Shown: positions 18,491 through 29,943, counted from the first letter of the stretch. The stretch: DNA of 64,000 nucleotides from Heterodera schachtii (GCA_023374025.1 SIJG01000007.1:1407852-1471851), one strand, 5' to 3'. Numbers and translations are program-made. Notes: a model not told the origin generated them from the letters alone.

Positions 18491-21400
18491 AAACTTCCTT
18501 TTCTGAATATTTTTCAAATTTTTGAAAATTCCATTTGCAGAGACCCAGTGTCAAATACCAAATAGTTCACATTGTTCCTTTCTCGATTTTTTTTTCTCAT
18601 TTCGCCATATTTATTTATTTTAGCTTTAAATATATCCATTAAAAATATTTTGGTGATTAAAAGGAACGAATGAGTGTGTATTAAATTGCGTTTATTAAAT
18701 GTTCAACCAAATAGGTTTTAAATGCTATTTTTCCATTTTGGTTAACGACTAAAAAACAACGAAAATCCTTGGCTTTCTTAATAAATCGTTTTCATTTTTT
18801 GTTAGATTCTTTCTCTTATTGTCTATTTTTAAGCCCCTTTGGTTGTTGAATTTTTCATTCTGCATTTGTCAGGTTGTTGGGATTTGACCCGTGTACTCGT
18901 CCTCTCCCCCCCCCCCCCCTCGGGGGTTGTCCGTGGATACTTTTACTTCCCCCCTTTCCCCGGTCCCACATTACTAATTGCCCACAAAGCTCATTGCCGA
19001 TTTATTCATGCATGTCATCAACCGACCACTTCCCCCCCCCCCCCATTTTCCGTGTTTGGTGCCTATTTGACTTTGCCGTTGGGTTGGGTCCGTGCCGTTG
19101 GGGTGGGGCGGGGATGGTGAGGATGGGCGTAGAATGGCGATGCTTTGCCGCATCTGCCAGCAGAGACTGAATGGCCGTGTTGTGCTGTGATGCCGCGGTG
19201 TGTCCTCCGCCGGTCGTCCGTTTCGGTGTTGGGTTTCCCCAAGGGCAGCGGACGATTGCCCTCGGCGGTTTGCTCCGTTTCCCCCCCCCCCCCCCTCAGT
19301 TACTTATTCCATCCAATTTTCTTGGAATTGTGCCGACTTCAACTCATTTCCATTCACCACTTTTCTTTTGACACTGCCATTTCAAATGTGACTCGTTTCT
19401 TCCCTTTCCATGCGATGGTTCATGCAAATGAATTGCCACCGAATGAATTGCCCTTTTTTAGCCCCCCGAGGGTTTCTCTCTCCTTTTCTGGCAAATTATT
19501 AATTCAATGCCCTTTTCTGTCTTATTACAAGAAGCTTTTAGTCGGGGTCAGAAGATGAGTGACGCTTTGCCAACAGAAAAACCGTCGGACGAACTCAAAA
19601 AGCCAATTGCCCCCCCCCTCCCACTTTCGCCATTTGCCGTTTCATTTCGCTTTTCCAAATTTGGCACTTTGACGATCGTTTCGCCCACCGGCACTTCGGA
19701 TGATTCTCCCCACCCACCACAAATTGCCTTCTCAACTCAAAACACAACTCTCGACTCGGCTCAGTTCGGCCCACTCGAGAAAAGAGCGGTGCTTTTACTG
19801 CTGTTTTCCCAATTTCGTTCGCTTCGCTTTTCCTCCTCCGCTTTAATTTTAATCAGCGAAAAAAGGCATTTAAAATGGGCGCGAAAAAGCAATTGGAAGC
19901 AAAAAAGCAAAGCTTCTAATCTAAAATTGGATCTTTTTAATATTCCGTCAAAAATCGCCAGTTAATCCGTTTTTCTATTTCCAACAAATAAAAATGCAAA
20001 AAGAATTAATGGCACTTTTGCCATTTCTTTCTTTGGGCAATTTGCATTTCGAATTAGCGAGAAAATCGGCTAATGCTAATTATCCTTTACAATACATGAA
20101 AGGGTCCATGTCGTCCTTCGCGCTTCACTTTCTTTGCTACAATTGCTTATGCAAATTGGGCATTTACTTCGGGGGATTAATTTGACAAAACGCCCCCGGG
20201 GGCATAGCGTTACAAATTTGAATAAATATTTTCAACAGCTCCCTTTTTGCCAATGCCATTTTAACTTCTCATTTCGGCATCATTTGCTCATCAAAATGAG
20301 GCGACACTCTGAGAAGGGGCGGCGGAAGTGACAAATTATGGGAGGATTTTAAGAAATGCCACCACTAAAAGGGGTGCCAATTCTGTCGCCGAATGTGCCA
20401 ACATTCGCCTGACCAATTTAAAGAGTCTTCCGTCCGTCCGTTTCGTTCCCCCAAATGTTTTCGTTTTCTTGGCTTAATCGCCACAAATTGTTTCCTTCCG
20501 AAACTGTTAGTCCCTTCTCCGTTTTAATATTTGCCAAAATGAATTTGCTTTCGTTTTTGAGTGCCGGTGGGCGGGTGGCATTTCATAATCGTTTATTCCG
20601 CAACAAATTCAATTTGCACGCATCGTATCACCCAAAAGGCCTTTTTGGGCTTTGTGCTTTGCCTCCGTTGGCCCACCAAAATATAAATTTCACTTTTTTC
20701 GGCAGAAAAGGCTCCCTTTCCCACTTTCAGAGAACAATTTTCGGATTAATTTCAAAATTCTTTTTTTTCTTTGAAGTGCTTTCAAAAAAGTACACAAGAA
20801 GAAGCGCAGAAAAGTGAAAGACTTTTTCGGTTTTGCCCACCGAAAGACAAACGGACGGACGACGGCCCCCTTTTCCACGAGGAACAATTTCTTTTGGGAT
20901 TTTATTTGTTCTCCGTCCGTTTTCGGCTTTTTTATTAGGCTAATGGATGCCCTCATCGGACGGACCTCAGAAAGGGGGGAGGGAGGGGGCCAAGATTAAT
21001 TACGTTTCATTTTGTCTTTGCCATTTTCGTTCGGTGCGTTTGCCCCGGGCGATCATTCGCCGCGCCCAAAGGCATTGACAAAAGCGAAGGGTTTCGGCTT
21101 TGTTTTTTGCCATTGTCTCATTTATTTTCACTCTTTGATTTTTGGTTCTGTTCTTTCTTCTCCCCATAATTCCTTATTCCTTTCGCATTTTCCTTTGTCA
21201 TTATTTTATTATGCCTTTCTTTGTAATTGTTCCAAAAAGGCGTTTAATTTAATTGGCCATTTTCGCCACACCTTTTCTTTTCTAACGAATTGCCATTGGC
21301 ATTTCCTCATAATTCAATTTGATTTTGCCCCTCCCCGTGGTGCCAATTCCCCCCTCCCCCCCCCCCCTATAAATTTGCCTTTGCATTTTGCGATTGGTTT

Positions 21401-21504
21401 CCCAAAACGGCACTTTTTCGGTTCAATTTGCAAATGCTTCTTTTAGATACCTCCTCCTCCTCCCATTCGTTTATTCTTCTCCAATTCGTCCTTTCCCTTC
21501 TCAA
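18491..21504. other. Long intergenic region between the KAT6-like gene and flp-7
   Basis: Starts with the probable 3'UTR of the KAT6-like gene. It then holds pyrimidine-rich DNA with C-runs (18907-18919, 19032-19044, 19281-19294) and many 'tttgcc'/'ccattt' words. The open frames on the + strand (18839-19120, 19145-19558, 19507-19965) are Pro/Ser/Phe-rich, have no conserved motif and owe their length to stop-poor C/T-rich sequence. It may carry 5'UTR or regulatory DNA of flp-7. No gene is supported. Confidence 0.5.
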
Positions 21505-22029
21505 ATGGCCCAATTCCCCGTCGCCAACATTCTCCTCGCCTCCCTTTTGTTGGGTTTCGTCATTTTGAACAGAAAAACGAATGCGCAGTTTCAATACGGC
21601 GGCGGAATGTTAGCCGAAGGGTAAAAAAAGAAAAGAAAGTGCCATTTGCCCATTTGAAAATTCGCTTTTTAAGGCCCCAAATGGAAGGCCTTTTGGAGGA
21701 TTACGGTAGGGTGGGCGACTATCCCTTCGAAAGGTCAGTCCTCCGCCCGTATTAATTGTTCTCCAATTAATGTCCTCCCCATTTCAGTCTCGCAAAACGC
21801 GCGCCGCTCGACCGTTCCGCAATGGCCAGGTACAGTAGGAAGGCAAAACAACGCAATCAATTGCCCACCGTATCCCTCACAGATTTGGTAAGCGCGCACC
21901 GCTCGACCGTTCCGCGTTGGCACGGTGAGCAATGGCACCGTATTTTTGTGGATTTGAAACCCCAAATTGGACAGATTCGGAAAGAGGGCGCCGTTGGATC
22001 GGTCCGCAATTGCGCGGTTCGGAAAGTGA
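21505..22029 (+). CDS. flp-7: FMRFamide-like neuropeptide precursor, flp-7 type (three peptides)
   Basis: Five exons (21505-21620, 21674-21733, 21788-21829, 21883-21924, 21975-22029) give a 104-residue precursor with all phases consistent. MAQFPVANILLASLLLGFVI starts the signal peptide. Exon 2 encodes an acidic spacer (EGPQMEGLLEDYGRVGDYPF). The following exons encode KR-APLDRSAMARFGK, then R-APLDRSALARFGK and R-APLDRSAIARFGK before TGA. Each peptide is flanked by Lys-Arg and followed by Gly for amidation, so the products would be three APLDRSA(M/L/I)ARF-amides. The C. elegans flp-7 peptides have a VRFG ending, so the Ala-Arg-Phe ending is a variation. The two inner exons are exactly 42 bases. 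Such peptides act on G-protein coupled receptors in the nervous system. Confidence 0.88.
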
Positions 22030-22313
22030 GGAGAAACGGACGGATGGATGGAAACCGGTGGAAAATGGCGGAAGGAAAGGAACCACCGGCGGAAAACAAA
22101 CATTTTCTGTTTTCATTCCTTCTCAAATTTACTTTTTCCATACACATTTTATGGCGAAAAAGAAATTATTTTCTCGGTTAAAATGTCCATTACAATAAAT
22201 TAAGAGATCGTTATGTTGTCATCAAATACCATTTCAATGTCCATTTTTATCGGACAAACAAATTAAGCAATTTTTCTCAAAATACCAAAAGCAAATGATC
22301 ACTCTGTCCTCCT

Positions 22314-24121
22314 TCAAATTTCGTCCCCTTCCAAAATGTCTTCGTCCGTCGATTTGGTGTGCTTCGGCTTCAGCACATCCGCCAGTGTCCTCCTCCGAAC
22401 CGCGTCGCCAATTCGTTCAGTCGTCCCATTTTGGCGACTTTTCTCCAAATTTTGACGGTCTTTCGCCTCGCGCAATGTGAAAATTTTCTCAGCGATTGCC
22501 ATAAAATAAGAGTCGCGAGAAGTGGAAGAGACGAAAAGCTCATTTTCGGCATCGAAGACGAAGTTCAGCGACTTTTGGATGAAGTCGGCACGGCTTGGGT
22601 TTTTCACTGCCAAATCCACCACATTTGAGCCGGTGAATTCGGGGCAAAGCGCCTCGAACAGTTGGAGCACATATTGCTTACGCAAAACGCTGCTGATGAC
22701 GGAACGCCAATCCTTAAATTCATGGATTTTTTCATTTTATTTTTCTTTGATTTATATTTTTTACGGAAAAAACTACACTTAATTTTTTAATTTTTGGCTG
22801 ATAGATACATTCGCCTTTTTGCACGGTTTACTCACCCCAAATTCCTTCGGCGTGTAAAAGAATGGCTTCCGCGATCCGATGAGTTTGTTCAAATTCGGGT
22901 CGGGTGCCATCTTCGACAAATGGTTCTTGATCTTGTCCACTTCCTCGTCTCTGTTTGCCAATGAATTCGCCTGAATGGCAAAAGTCGGTCCAGTCAAAAT
23001 CCGTTCAATAAATGCCTTACATTTTGACGACGTTCCACCGCCTCGATGATGTCCTTCTTCACTCGGTCTCGCATCTGTTCATTGGGCGTTGGGTCAAAAG
23101 CTGTCGGCTGTTGGTCACTGTCCTCGGAAGGCGCACTCGGAGAAATGGGAAAGGGTGCGGAAGTGGTCGGCTTTTTCTTAAGGATGGCCAGCGAAGGCGG
23201 CAGCTGTTCTTGCGCAACGTAAACCATCCCCGTACATTGCTTTTCTAAAAAAAAACATTTAAATCCTTACATTCACATCACATTATGCCTATGAAAAATA
23301 CAAAGAAATGAAAAGGGAAACCCCGCCGCCCTTCCCGAAGGACCGTCCCCCAAAAAATGCCGCGGATTTCTGGGCTTGGGCTAACATTCGTACTGTCAGT
23401 GCATTTTTGGTTCTGTCCGCCTCCACTCCCTTTGGGGTTTGCTTCAAACTCCGTCCGCCCCCTTCCCAAAATTGTGGTGATTTGATTTCCCACTTCTCTG
23501 TCGTCCTCCCCCTCCTCCGCCACTGTTAGCAGCAGAAGCAGCAGCGGTGGCATTCTTTTTGGCGATTTGTTTCGGGCGAACACTCTTCGCTTTTTGCTGT
23601 TCAAATTGCAATGTTTCGCCGGTGTTTTCGACCCCCGCGGGACGCGTCGAACTTCCGTTGTTCACCAATTTGGCCATGACCCGTAATTGCTGCATCAGTT
23701 CGTCGTGTTCCCTCCGACTTTCATTGAACGCCCAAATCAGCTCCCGATTGGCGCCAATCAGTGCTTGGATTTGCTGCTGTTGTTCCTGATTTTTGAATAA
23801 TAAATTACTCCGTTCAATTCCCCCCCCACTAAAATGAAATAATTCTCCTAAAATCCCCTAAATTTTCACACCTGATTTCTCTGCTTCAACTGCACATTTT
23901 CGCGTGTCAGTTTTTCGTTCTGTCTTATCAGTTGGATGTTCGACTGATCACTTCCGATGCTTTTCCCAATTTGGTCGGCTTCCATTTTTGTCAATGCAAT
24001 CGAAGCGTTTAACTTTTCTTTTGCTAAATCTTAACTATTAATTCTTTCATTTGCACCAACAAATTCTTACTTTTTTTATTTGACGGTTCTTTGGAAGTTT
24101 GGCTTTGATGGTCGTGGATCA
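22314..24121 (-). CDS. KIX-domain protein with central coiled coil
   Basis: The C-terminal exon (from 22712) is a CBP/p300-like KIX domain: DWRSVISSVLRKQYVLQLFE, then SSTSRDSYFMAIAEKIFTLR, which parallels the SRDEYYHLLAEKIYKIQ helix of CBP. It is followed by a basic/acidic tail ending ILEGDEI. Upstream exons give DRVKKDIIEAVERRQN, then SLANRDEEVDKIKNHLSKMA. A coiled coil (LIRQNEKLTRENVQLKQRNQ, then EQQQQIQALIGANRELIWAF) and a basic, Gly-rich linker precede them. KIX domains bind activation-domain helices. None of the TAZ, bromo or HAT domains of CBP is present, and the order differs from MED15, where KIX is N-terminal. The start is uncertain: an ATG exists at 23985, and an exon up to 24121 looks coding. 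Same strand as the next gene, with a gap of about 280 bases. Confidence 0.7.
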
Positions 24122-24403
24122 CTGAAATGAAAAGCCAATCAATTAATACTAATTACTAATAATGCAGCAGCGGCCTTTTCTAAATTTCGAGAAAAAAAAA
24201 CACAAAAGCTATTGTAAGCATAAAAAGGGTTCAAGCTCTCGTCCTTTTTGGATAACAAATCATACGTGAAAAAAGGGGGGAATGGGAAAATTAGTTAAAT
24301 TTAGAACAGATTTTCTAAGAAATTCGTTAAATTACACAATTTTCCCGTGTGATTTATATTGGTTCGACAGACTATAAACCTTTTATTTTCATTTTAAAAA
24401 ACC

Positions 24404-26019
24404 CTAACTGAATTTCAAATTATCCGGCTGATTGATTGTGAGGCTTTCGGCGGACGCTTTTCTGTTCCCAAAAGGTTTTTGAAAAAGTGCCGCAAAATAT
24501 CTTGGCCAAAAGAGCCTAATTGAAGAATTACCGGCTGTCATTCCATTGGAGTCGAGGCTCGAAGAAAGCGAAGACGACGACGGAGGCACTTTTGCCCATT
24601 TGAGCAGCGAAGAACTCGGAGCATTCGGCAGAGAACCCAAAGAGAAATCGCCGAATTCGTCCGCAGATTTTTCCTAAATTTCAAATTGGAAACAACAAAA
24701 AACCCATAAAAAGTCCGACTTTTTTCCTCTTTCGATTCGTTTCGCCGATCAGAGAGGGCGGCGGAGAAGGCGAATACAAACGCTTGGAACGCCGCGCACG
24801 CGTCGAATTGGCATTGTTTTTTGGGTTTGTCTGTTGGTGACGAGCGGACGAATGCTTTCGTTTGCTGTCCATGCCAAATTCGAATTGCGAATGAGTCGGC
24901 GTCTGCTGAGAATGGGTGTCAGACTGAAAACAAAAAAACGGATGGAAGTTTAATTTTTAAAATTTAGCATTTAAAATTCAAGTCCATTAACGAATTATAT
25001 TCCCTTTTTTGCTTATTGTTAGTTCGATGTTTGAAAAAAAGTTTAGTTTTTATAAGATTGCACAATAATTTTGAGAATTGCCAAAAAAGAATTTCGAATT
25101 AAATTAGAATTTTGGTCCAATAATTGTAAATCAAAAAACTTTTTCTCTAAAACTAAAAGTCCGTTCCATTCGATTGCCAAACGCACCTCCTTCTCCTCCT
25201 CAACCTCTTCCTTCTCCTTCTTCCCGCTGTTCTTCGCCTTCGTTCTGCTGAATGCCCTCGTCGAATGCTTTGCCCAAATTTGCCACAAGTGTCACTTGTT
25301 GCGAGATTTTCTCGTCCGTCTCTTTCTTTCTGTCCAATAATTCAATGCATTTGTTCCACTCAGAAGGCTCTTCGGTGTTCTAAAATTAATATTCATAAAA
25401 ACCTAAATTTATATTTGTAAAAAAATGCCAATTAAATAATAGTTAAGATGGAGGGCCCCGTTTTTCAAAAAAATTTTAAGTTTTCAGTCAGAGAATCCGA
25501 TTCTGGCACCCATTTTGACCCATTCCGAAGCCCGAACTCGAACAGAAAGTCACAAATTATTTTCAACAAATTCACATTTCAACGAAACCGGCCTAAATGC
25601 ACGAAATTAGGCAATCCTGGTGTCATAACAACTCGTACAATTTCTAAGGTTAGGCCTAGGTTTTGGGCTTAGGCTTGCTTTCGTGTTTAGGCTTTATTTT
25701 GAAAATATGAGTTGCCTTCTGTACGAGTTGCCACTCGCAATCCCGCAGAATGGGCGTTAATTTTGTTATTGTAAGCTAAAAATCGGTATATGGGGGGTCA
25801 TGTTCGAGTTCGTTTGGTTCGTAATGAGTCGAAATAGGTGCCAGAATCGTATTCTTCGACCTTGAACTAAAATTTAAAAAAATGAAATTTTTTCGAAAAA
25901 GAAGCGCACCATTCTTAACTTTTACCGCCAAGTAATAGCCGACTAACTTCGTTAATTTTTCTGTTGTCTGAAACTGTCGGAAATTCGTTTAAATCATTCA
26001 AACTTGAAGCAGCTTCCAT
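24404..26019 (-). CDS. Uncharacterised charged protein, probably nuclear
   Basis: Four coding-looking blocks on the minus strand. The first (from ATG at 26019) begins MEAASSLNDLNEFPTVSDNR. The second (about 25200-25390) contains EEPSEWNKCIELLDRKKETD and NLGKAFDEGIQQNEGEEQRE. The third (about 24700-24930) contains STRARRSKRLYSPSPPPSLI with a basic cluster fit for a nuclear signal. The last (about 24404-24670) has SSLLKWAKVPPSSSSLSSSL and ends INQPDNLKFS. An AATAAA-type signal follows on that strand near 24380. The family is not recognised. The linking of the first block to the rest across a 550-base repeat-containing intron is inferred. It could be two genes. Confidence 0.45.
25500..25880. repeat. 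Dispersed repeat fragment in an intron
   Basis: The 'gcccgaactcgaacagaaag' stretch resembles the arm motif of the inverted repeat at 889-2071. The following part contains 'acaactcgtacaa' and, inverted, 'gtacgagttgcc', and shares words with 30400-30450. It contains a few TTAGGC words. It lies in the largest intron of the uncharacterised minus-strand gene. Confidence 0.45.
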
Positions 26020-26439
26020 TGAGGTTTTGGGATTTAACTCAAATAGCAAAATGAGGAATTAAGGCCGACAGAAATGAGGAAGAAACGGAAAAATCGATTT
26101 ATATTAAATTTTTAAAATATATAAATTTGGCACAATGTTTTATATAAAAAAATATATAATTTTATGTTTTTTATTGAATGTTAAAAATGATTGTGTTAAT
26201 TCTTCCACCAAAGAAAGAAATTAAAAAAGAATGAGGAATAATGTATACAAATAAAAAAAGAAATCGATATGGTCATTATCAGAAAGGAAAAAGATTATTA
26301 TCGTCATTTCTTTGTTTTCTAATTAATTAATAAATAATAAATTAAAAATATTTCTTTTTAAATATTATTAATATATTTTTACATTTTAATTAAATTCGAT
26401 TTACATTAATAGTACACAATTAATAAATTTATTTGACCA
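26020..26439. promoter_or_regulatory. Divergent AT-rich intergenic region before sedoheptulokinase
   Basis: 420 bases between start codons on opposite strands, extremely AT-rich with long A/T runs. It should carry the promoters of both flanking genes. No motif was singled out. Confidence 0.35.
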
Positions 26440-28510
26440 ATGCCATTTTTTCTTGGCATTGACCTCGGCACAACTTCAGTGAAAATTGCCCTGACCGATG
26501 GAGACAAAAAGTGTTCTTAATAAAAGGGATACTTGGAGAGTAATTAAAAGTTGCAGGACATTTTTGGAATGGGACAGAAAACACAACGCATTAATTGAGA
26601 GAGAGGAGAAGGACAGACACGAACAAAGCCCAAAGAAAATATTGGACACCGTACAGAAATTGATGGGAGAGATGGAAACGGACAAATTGGCACAAGTGAA
26701 AGGCATTGGCATTTCGGGACAAATGCACGGAGTGATGCTTTGGGAAGCGGACTCAATTGGGTGCCTTTACTTTTAAAATGAAAACGGAAAAGTGAGTGAA
26801 GTTTGGGCGTGGACCGTTGCCACTGCTCCCCTCTGATCACTTGGATGGACTCGCGCTGCGACGAACAATTCCTTCGGACACTGCCAAAGTACGCTTTTGA
26901 GGGAAACTGCTCAAGTGGACCCAAAATGCAGATGGTTGGACGGAAATGACCCGCAAAAGGAAAAGCGAATTGCCACGGGGTACGGAATGGCGACTTTGGC
27001 ATGGCTAAAAGAAAAGGGCCAATTGGACGGAGAAAAGTGGGACAGAGCGGGCACAATCATGGACTTTTTGGGTGACCTTGCAACCAAACGATTACATTCT
27101 GCCGTCCGTTTAAGCCTCCCTCTTGACTCAGTCCAAAAGTGCGTTTATTTCCTCACAAAATGCCGAGTCGTGGGGTTTCGTCTCCGACTTCGCTTGGACC
27201 GTTCAGCAGATAAGCTGATTGATGCCCTCCCTCTGTTTCCCCTTTCATTTTGCTTTCCTTACGCCCATTTCCCCACTCATTTGCTGCCCTCCGTCGTTTC
27301 CCCCGGCACTTTCATTGGCCGCACTTCGCTTCCCTTCGCCCATTTGCCAAAAGGTGTCCCAGTGACTGTGCCCCTGGGCGACCTTCAAGCGTCGCTTTTG
27401 CCCTTTCTCAGTGCGGGAGTGGCAGGTGATTCATTCGTTGGCCAATGGTCAAAATGCCTTTGTCGCAGCTCTTCACATTGGCACCGCTTCGCAAATAGCC
27501 TTTGTTAGCCAGCGATTAGCAGAAGAAATGTCCTCAAAAGTGGTGCTTCCCAATTCCATCCGTCGCGACCCTTTCTTTGACGACGACTTTTTGCTGGTCG
27601 CCCCTTCACTGAACGGCGGCAATGTTTTTGCGGGCCTTTTTCAAGTGATTAGTTTTTTTAATAGTGTCAATTCATTAATTTCCCTTTATCTTCCATTTCC
27701 CAGCAAATTGCTTCTTGGTCCGCCGATTTGTTCGGCTTTCCTTCCGATTTCTCTCCTTTGTCCTTTTCTGCTGCCTTTTCTCTGCTCGACCGAATATTTA
27801 ATTCACCAAATTCGCAGCCAAATAACGGCGAACTGCCGCCGGTCAAAGTGATGCCGACATTTTTTGGGGAACGGCACATTTCTGCGCAGGAAGGAGGGGC
27901 GGTGGTGGAAAATTGGCGAATGGACACGCCGATTGAACAAGTAGGGAGAAAGAAGAAAGGAAGAAATAGTTGGAGAAGTAGAGGAACGAACGAAGATAAG
28001 AGAGAGAGTAAGAAAGTGAGAGAGAGATAGAGAAAACGAGAGAGAAGGGATAGTGGGCGGAAGAGAGATAAAAAAGAGAGGGTAAGAAAGAGAGAGAGAC
28101 GAGAGAGGAAGAGAAAGAGAGATAAAAAGAGAGAACGAGAGAGGGAAAAAGAGCATGGCCGAGATAAACCGTGGCTGAATGAGCTTATTTTTCAGTGTGA
28201 TCTCTCCCGTTGATTCCGATCACTTTCACTCGCTCGATCACCTCCCCCCCCCCCACTTCAGTTTCTTGTTTCGATTGCGCGAGGTATTGTGGCCAATCTC
28301 GCCCAAATGATGCCACCAGCGGTCCTTGCGGCACATTCCGTCCATACGCTTAAGCTCATCGGCCGTGCCAATCAAACTGTTTTTGCAGAAGAGGCGAAGC
28401 GACATTTTCCCGGCCTGGAAATTGTCCTCGAAGAACAGAATTTTTCTGCTGCTTATGGCGCGGCGGTGCACGCGCGAGACATTTACATGAAAAAGGAAAG
28501 AATTTCTTAA
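26440..28510 (+). CDS. SHPK: Sedoheptulokinase (SHPK), FGGY carbohydrate kinase
   Basis: Phosphorylates sedoheptulose to sedoheptulose-7-phosphate in the pentose phosphate pathway. The first exon reads MPFFLGIDLGTTSVKIALTD, the FGGY/actin-fold phosphate-1 motif. Later exons give VKGIGISGQMHGVMLWEAD, LITWMDSRCDEQFLRTLP, ATGYGMATLAWLKEKGQLD, AGTIMDFLGDL, LPKGVPVTVPLGDLQASLLP, VAPSLNGGNVFAGLFQ, VMPTFFGERHISAQ and a C-terminal domain ending MKKERIS at 28510. Order and length fit animal SHPK. The usual Gly-Ser-Gly-Ser-Ala-Leu nucleotide motif of the last domain is LKLIGRANQTVFAEE here. An intron near 27950-28165 is almost pure GA-rich repeat. Converges with the next gene, 86 bases away. Confidence 0.88.
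27950..28165. repeat. Purine-rich (GA/GAGA) simple repeat in a sedoheptulokinase intron
   Basis: About 200 bases consisting almost entirely of A and G, with repeated 'gagagaga' and 'aaagagag' words, between two coding exons. It is stop-poor on both strands, which creates spurious frames. Confidence 0.85.
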
Positions 28511-28596
28511 ACGGCACTGATCGAATCGAATTTTTTCCCGATAATTCGTCCATTTGTATTTAAAAAGGCACTAAAATATGAAAATCACTGAACACA

Positions 28597-29228
28597 TCAA
28601 AACATTTGGCAATATTTCTGCTCCTTGCAGAATTCGGCTTCTTTTTTCGCTATCGCCCCAATCGTTTCGCTCAATTTTCGTTTGTCCGCGGTGAATCCGT
28701 GGCACGCGAACAGAAATTGGTGATGACCCTCCTCAGCCGGCAATGTTTGGCTGCGTTTGTCGCTGTTGCGCAGTTCGTCGATGCAAAACTTCAGCAGAGA
28801 CACATAGCCCTCCTCCTTGTAATTATGAATTAATTATAGGACAATTAACTAATTGAAATGTTTTCCTCTCTTTTTGGGGTCAAAATTTTTTTGAAAATTA
28901 TTAATTTTTTAAATCGGAAAAGTGCCGATCCATCCGCAATCTCAACAATAAAAACCCAATGCTATGAAAGACCGATTTCTGTAGCCATTTGGCTCCGTCC
29001 GAAGCTGAATTGGCGATTTTGTTGCACAATTTGCAATGGAGGTGGAGCGATTCGTCCACATAAGTCTCCTGTGTTTAGCAAAGTGACAGTACAATACCGT
29101 ACGTGTACAGTAAGTTTTCGCTCACTGACCAAAGGGACGGTATTTTTTGGCCAATTCGCGCAAAATGAAAGAGAAGCCATTGACATGAGAAACAGAAGGA
29201 GGAGGAACACTTTCGCAATTATTGCCAT
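28597..29228 (-). CDS. Small secreted Cys-rich protein, saposin-like candidate
   Basis: ATG at 29228 starts a strong signal peptide (MAIIAKVFLLLLFLMSMASL, then SFC). The exons join in phase 0: exon 1 ends ANWPKNTVPL, exon 2 gives ETYVDESLHLHCKLCNKIAN, exon 3 (from 28815) gives EEGYVSLLKFCIDELRNSDK and ends KEAEFCKEQKYCQMF with TGA at 28597. The mature protein is about 120 residues. Its cysteines follow C-x2-C, C, C, C-x4-C, roughly the saposin-B pattern, with a longer gap between the third and fourth. That family call is weak. In a plant parasite such a protein could be a gland secretion, which is inference only. The second donor (gtcttt) is not ideal. Confidence 0.6.
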
Positions 29229-29943
29229 GTTTTATTGGTTTGGAAAATGAAAAATTCTTTGAATGGAAAAACGAAACAAATGGAAACGAATGGAAGAAAA
29301 GTGTTATCACTTTTATCAGTTGGAAATTAAATGAGCATGAGATACTAATGATAGTGATGATTTGGTGCAAAATGCATAATGCTGCCCAAGGCGAACAAAA
29401 AGTGTCGGAATTCAAAAACCGAACGGAGCCATTCGATGGATGGAATTCGAATGAATTGAATTCAATGGTCGCGTGCCAAGCCAAAACGGCACAAGCGGAG
29501 GCCAAATAACAGACAAAGAAATGGTAGAAAGCGGAAGGACTGAGCATTTAAAAAGTGAAGGAAGAGCCAAGGGGACAAATGGGAGGGTAAAAAGTCGGAC
29601 GAAGGGTCAATCAGACAGGAGGAGAGGGAAAGGAAGACCACGGAGGAGAGGAGAAGCAGAGCAAAGTGGAGGAGACGCTTTAGCAGAGGCTAAAAGGGAC
29701 AACAGACGAAATGCAGAGAAAGGAGCCGAGGAAAAGCCATACGACGAAAAGGCAGAAGGAAAGACCAATTCGACTTTCAATTTTTGGTTTTCGAATTAAT
29801 TGTTTTGTTTTGGTTCTTTGAAGAATATGTGTCCAATCGACTTTTCGCGTCCTATAAAATATACGCGTTCCTTATAAGTTATAACTGCCCTACGGTATGA
29901 TATGTATATTCCATGGAGTTTCTCGTCTCCTTAATGTCATGAG
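29229..29943. other. Intergenic region with a charged, unsupported frame
   Basis: Upstream of the secreted protein gene. The frame at 29473-29799 (+) is Arg/Lys/Glu/Gly-rich and the one at 29122-29547 (-) partly overlaps the secreted gene. Neither shows a domain, and the purine-rich bias explains their openness. The right end carries the left target-site copy (29936-29943) of the next element. Confidence 0.5.

Noticed and set aside
18839..19965. Series of + strand frames up to 152 codons after the KAT6-like gene
   Set aside because: Pro/Ser/Phe-rich translation of C/T-rich DNA with C-runs, no motif, no signal-peptide start with a consistent continuation.
25640..25700. TTAGGC words resembling nematode telomere repeats
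   Set aside because: Only three or four scattered, non-tandem copies within a dispersed repeat. Not an interstitial telomere array.
29473..29799. 108-codon Arg/Lys/Glu-rich frame
   Set aside because: Purine-rich, no domain, no splice or start context. Likely chance.
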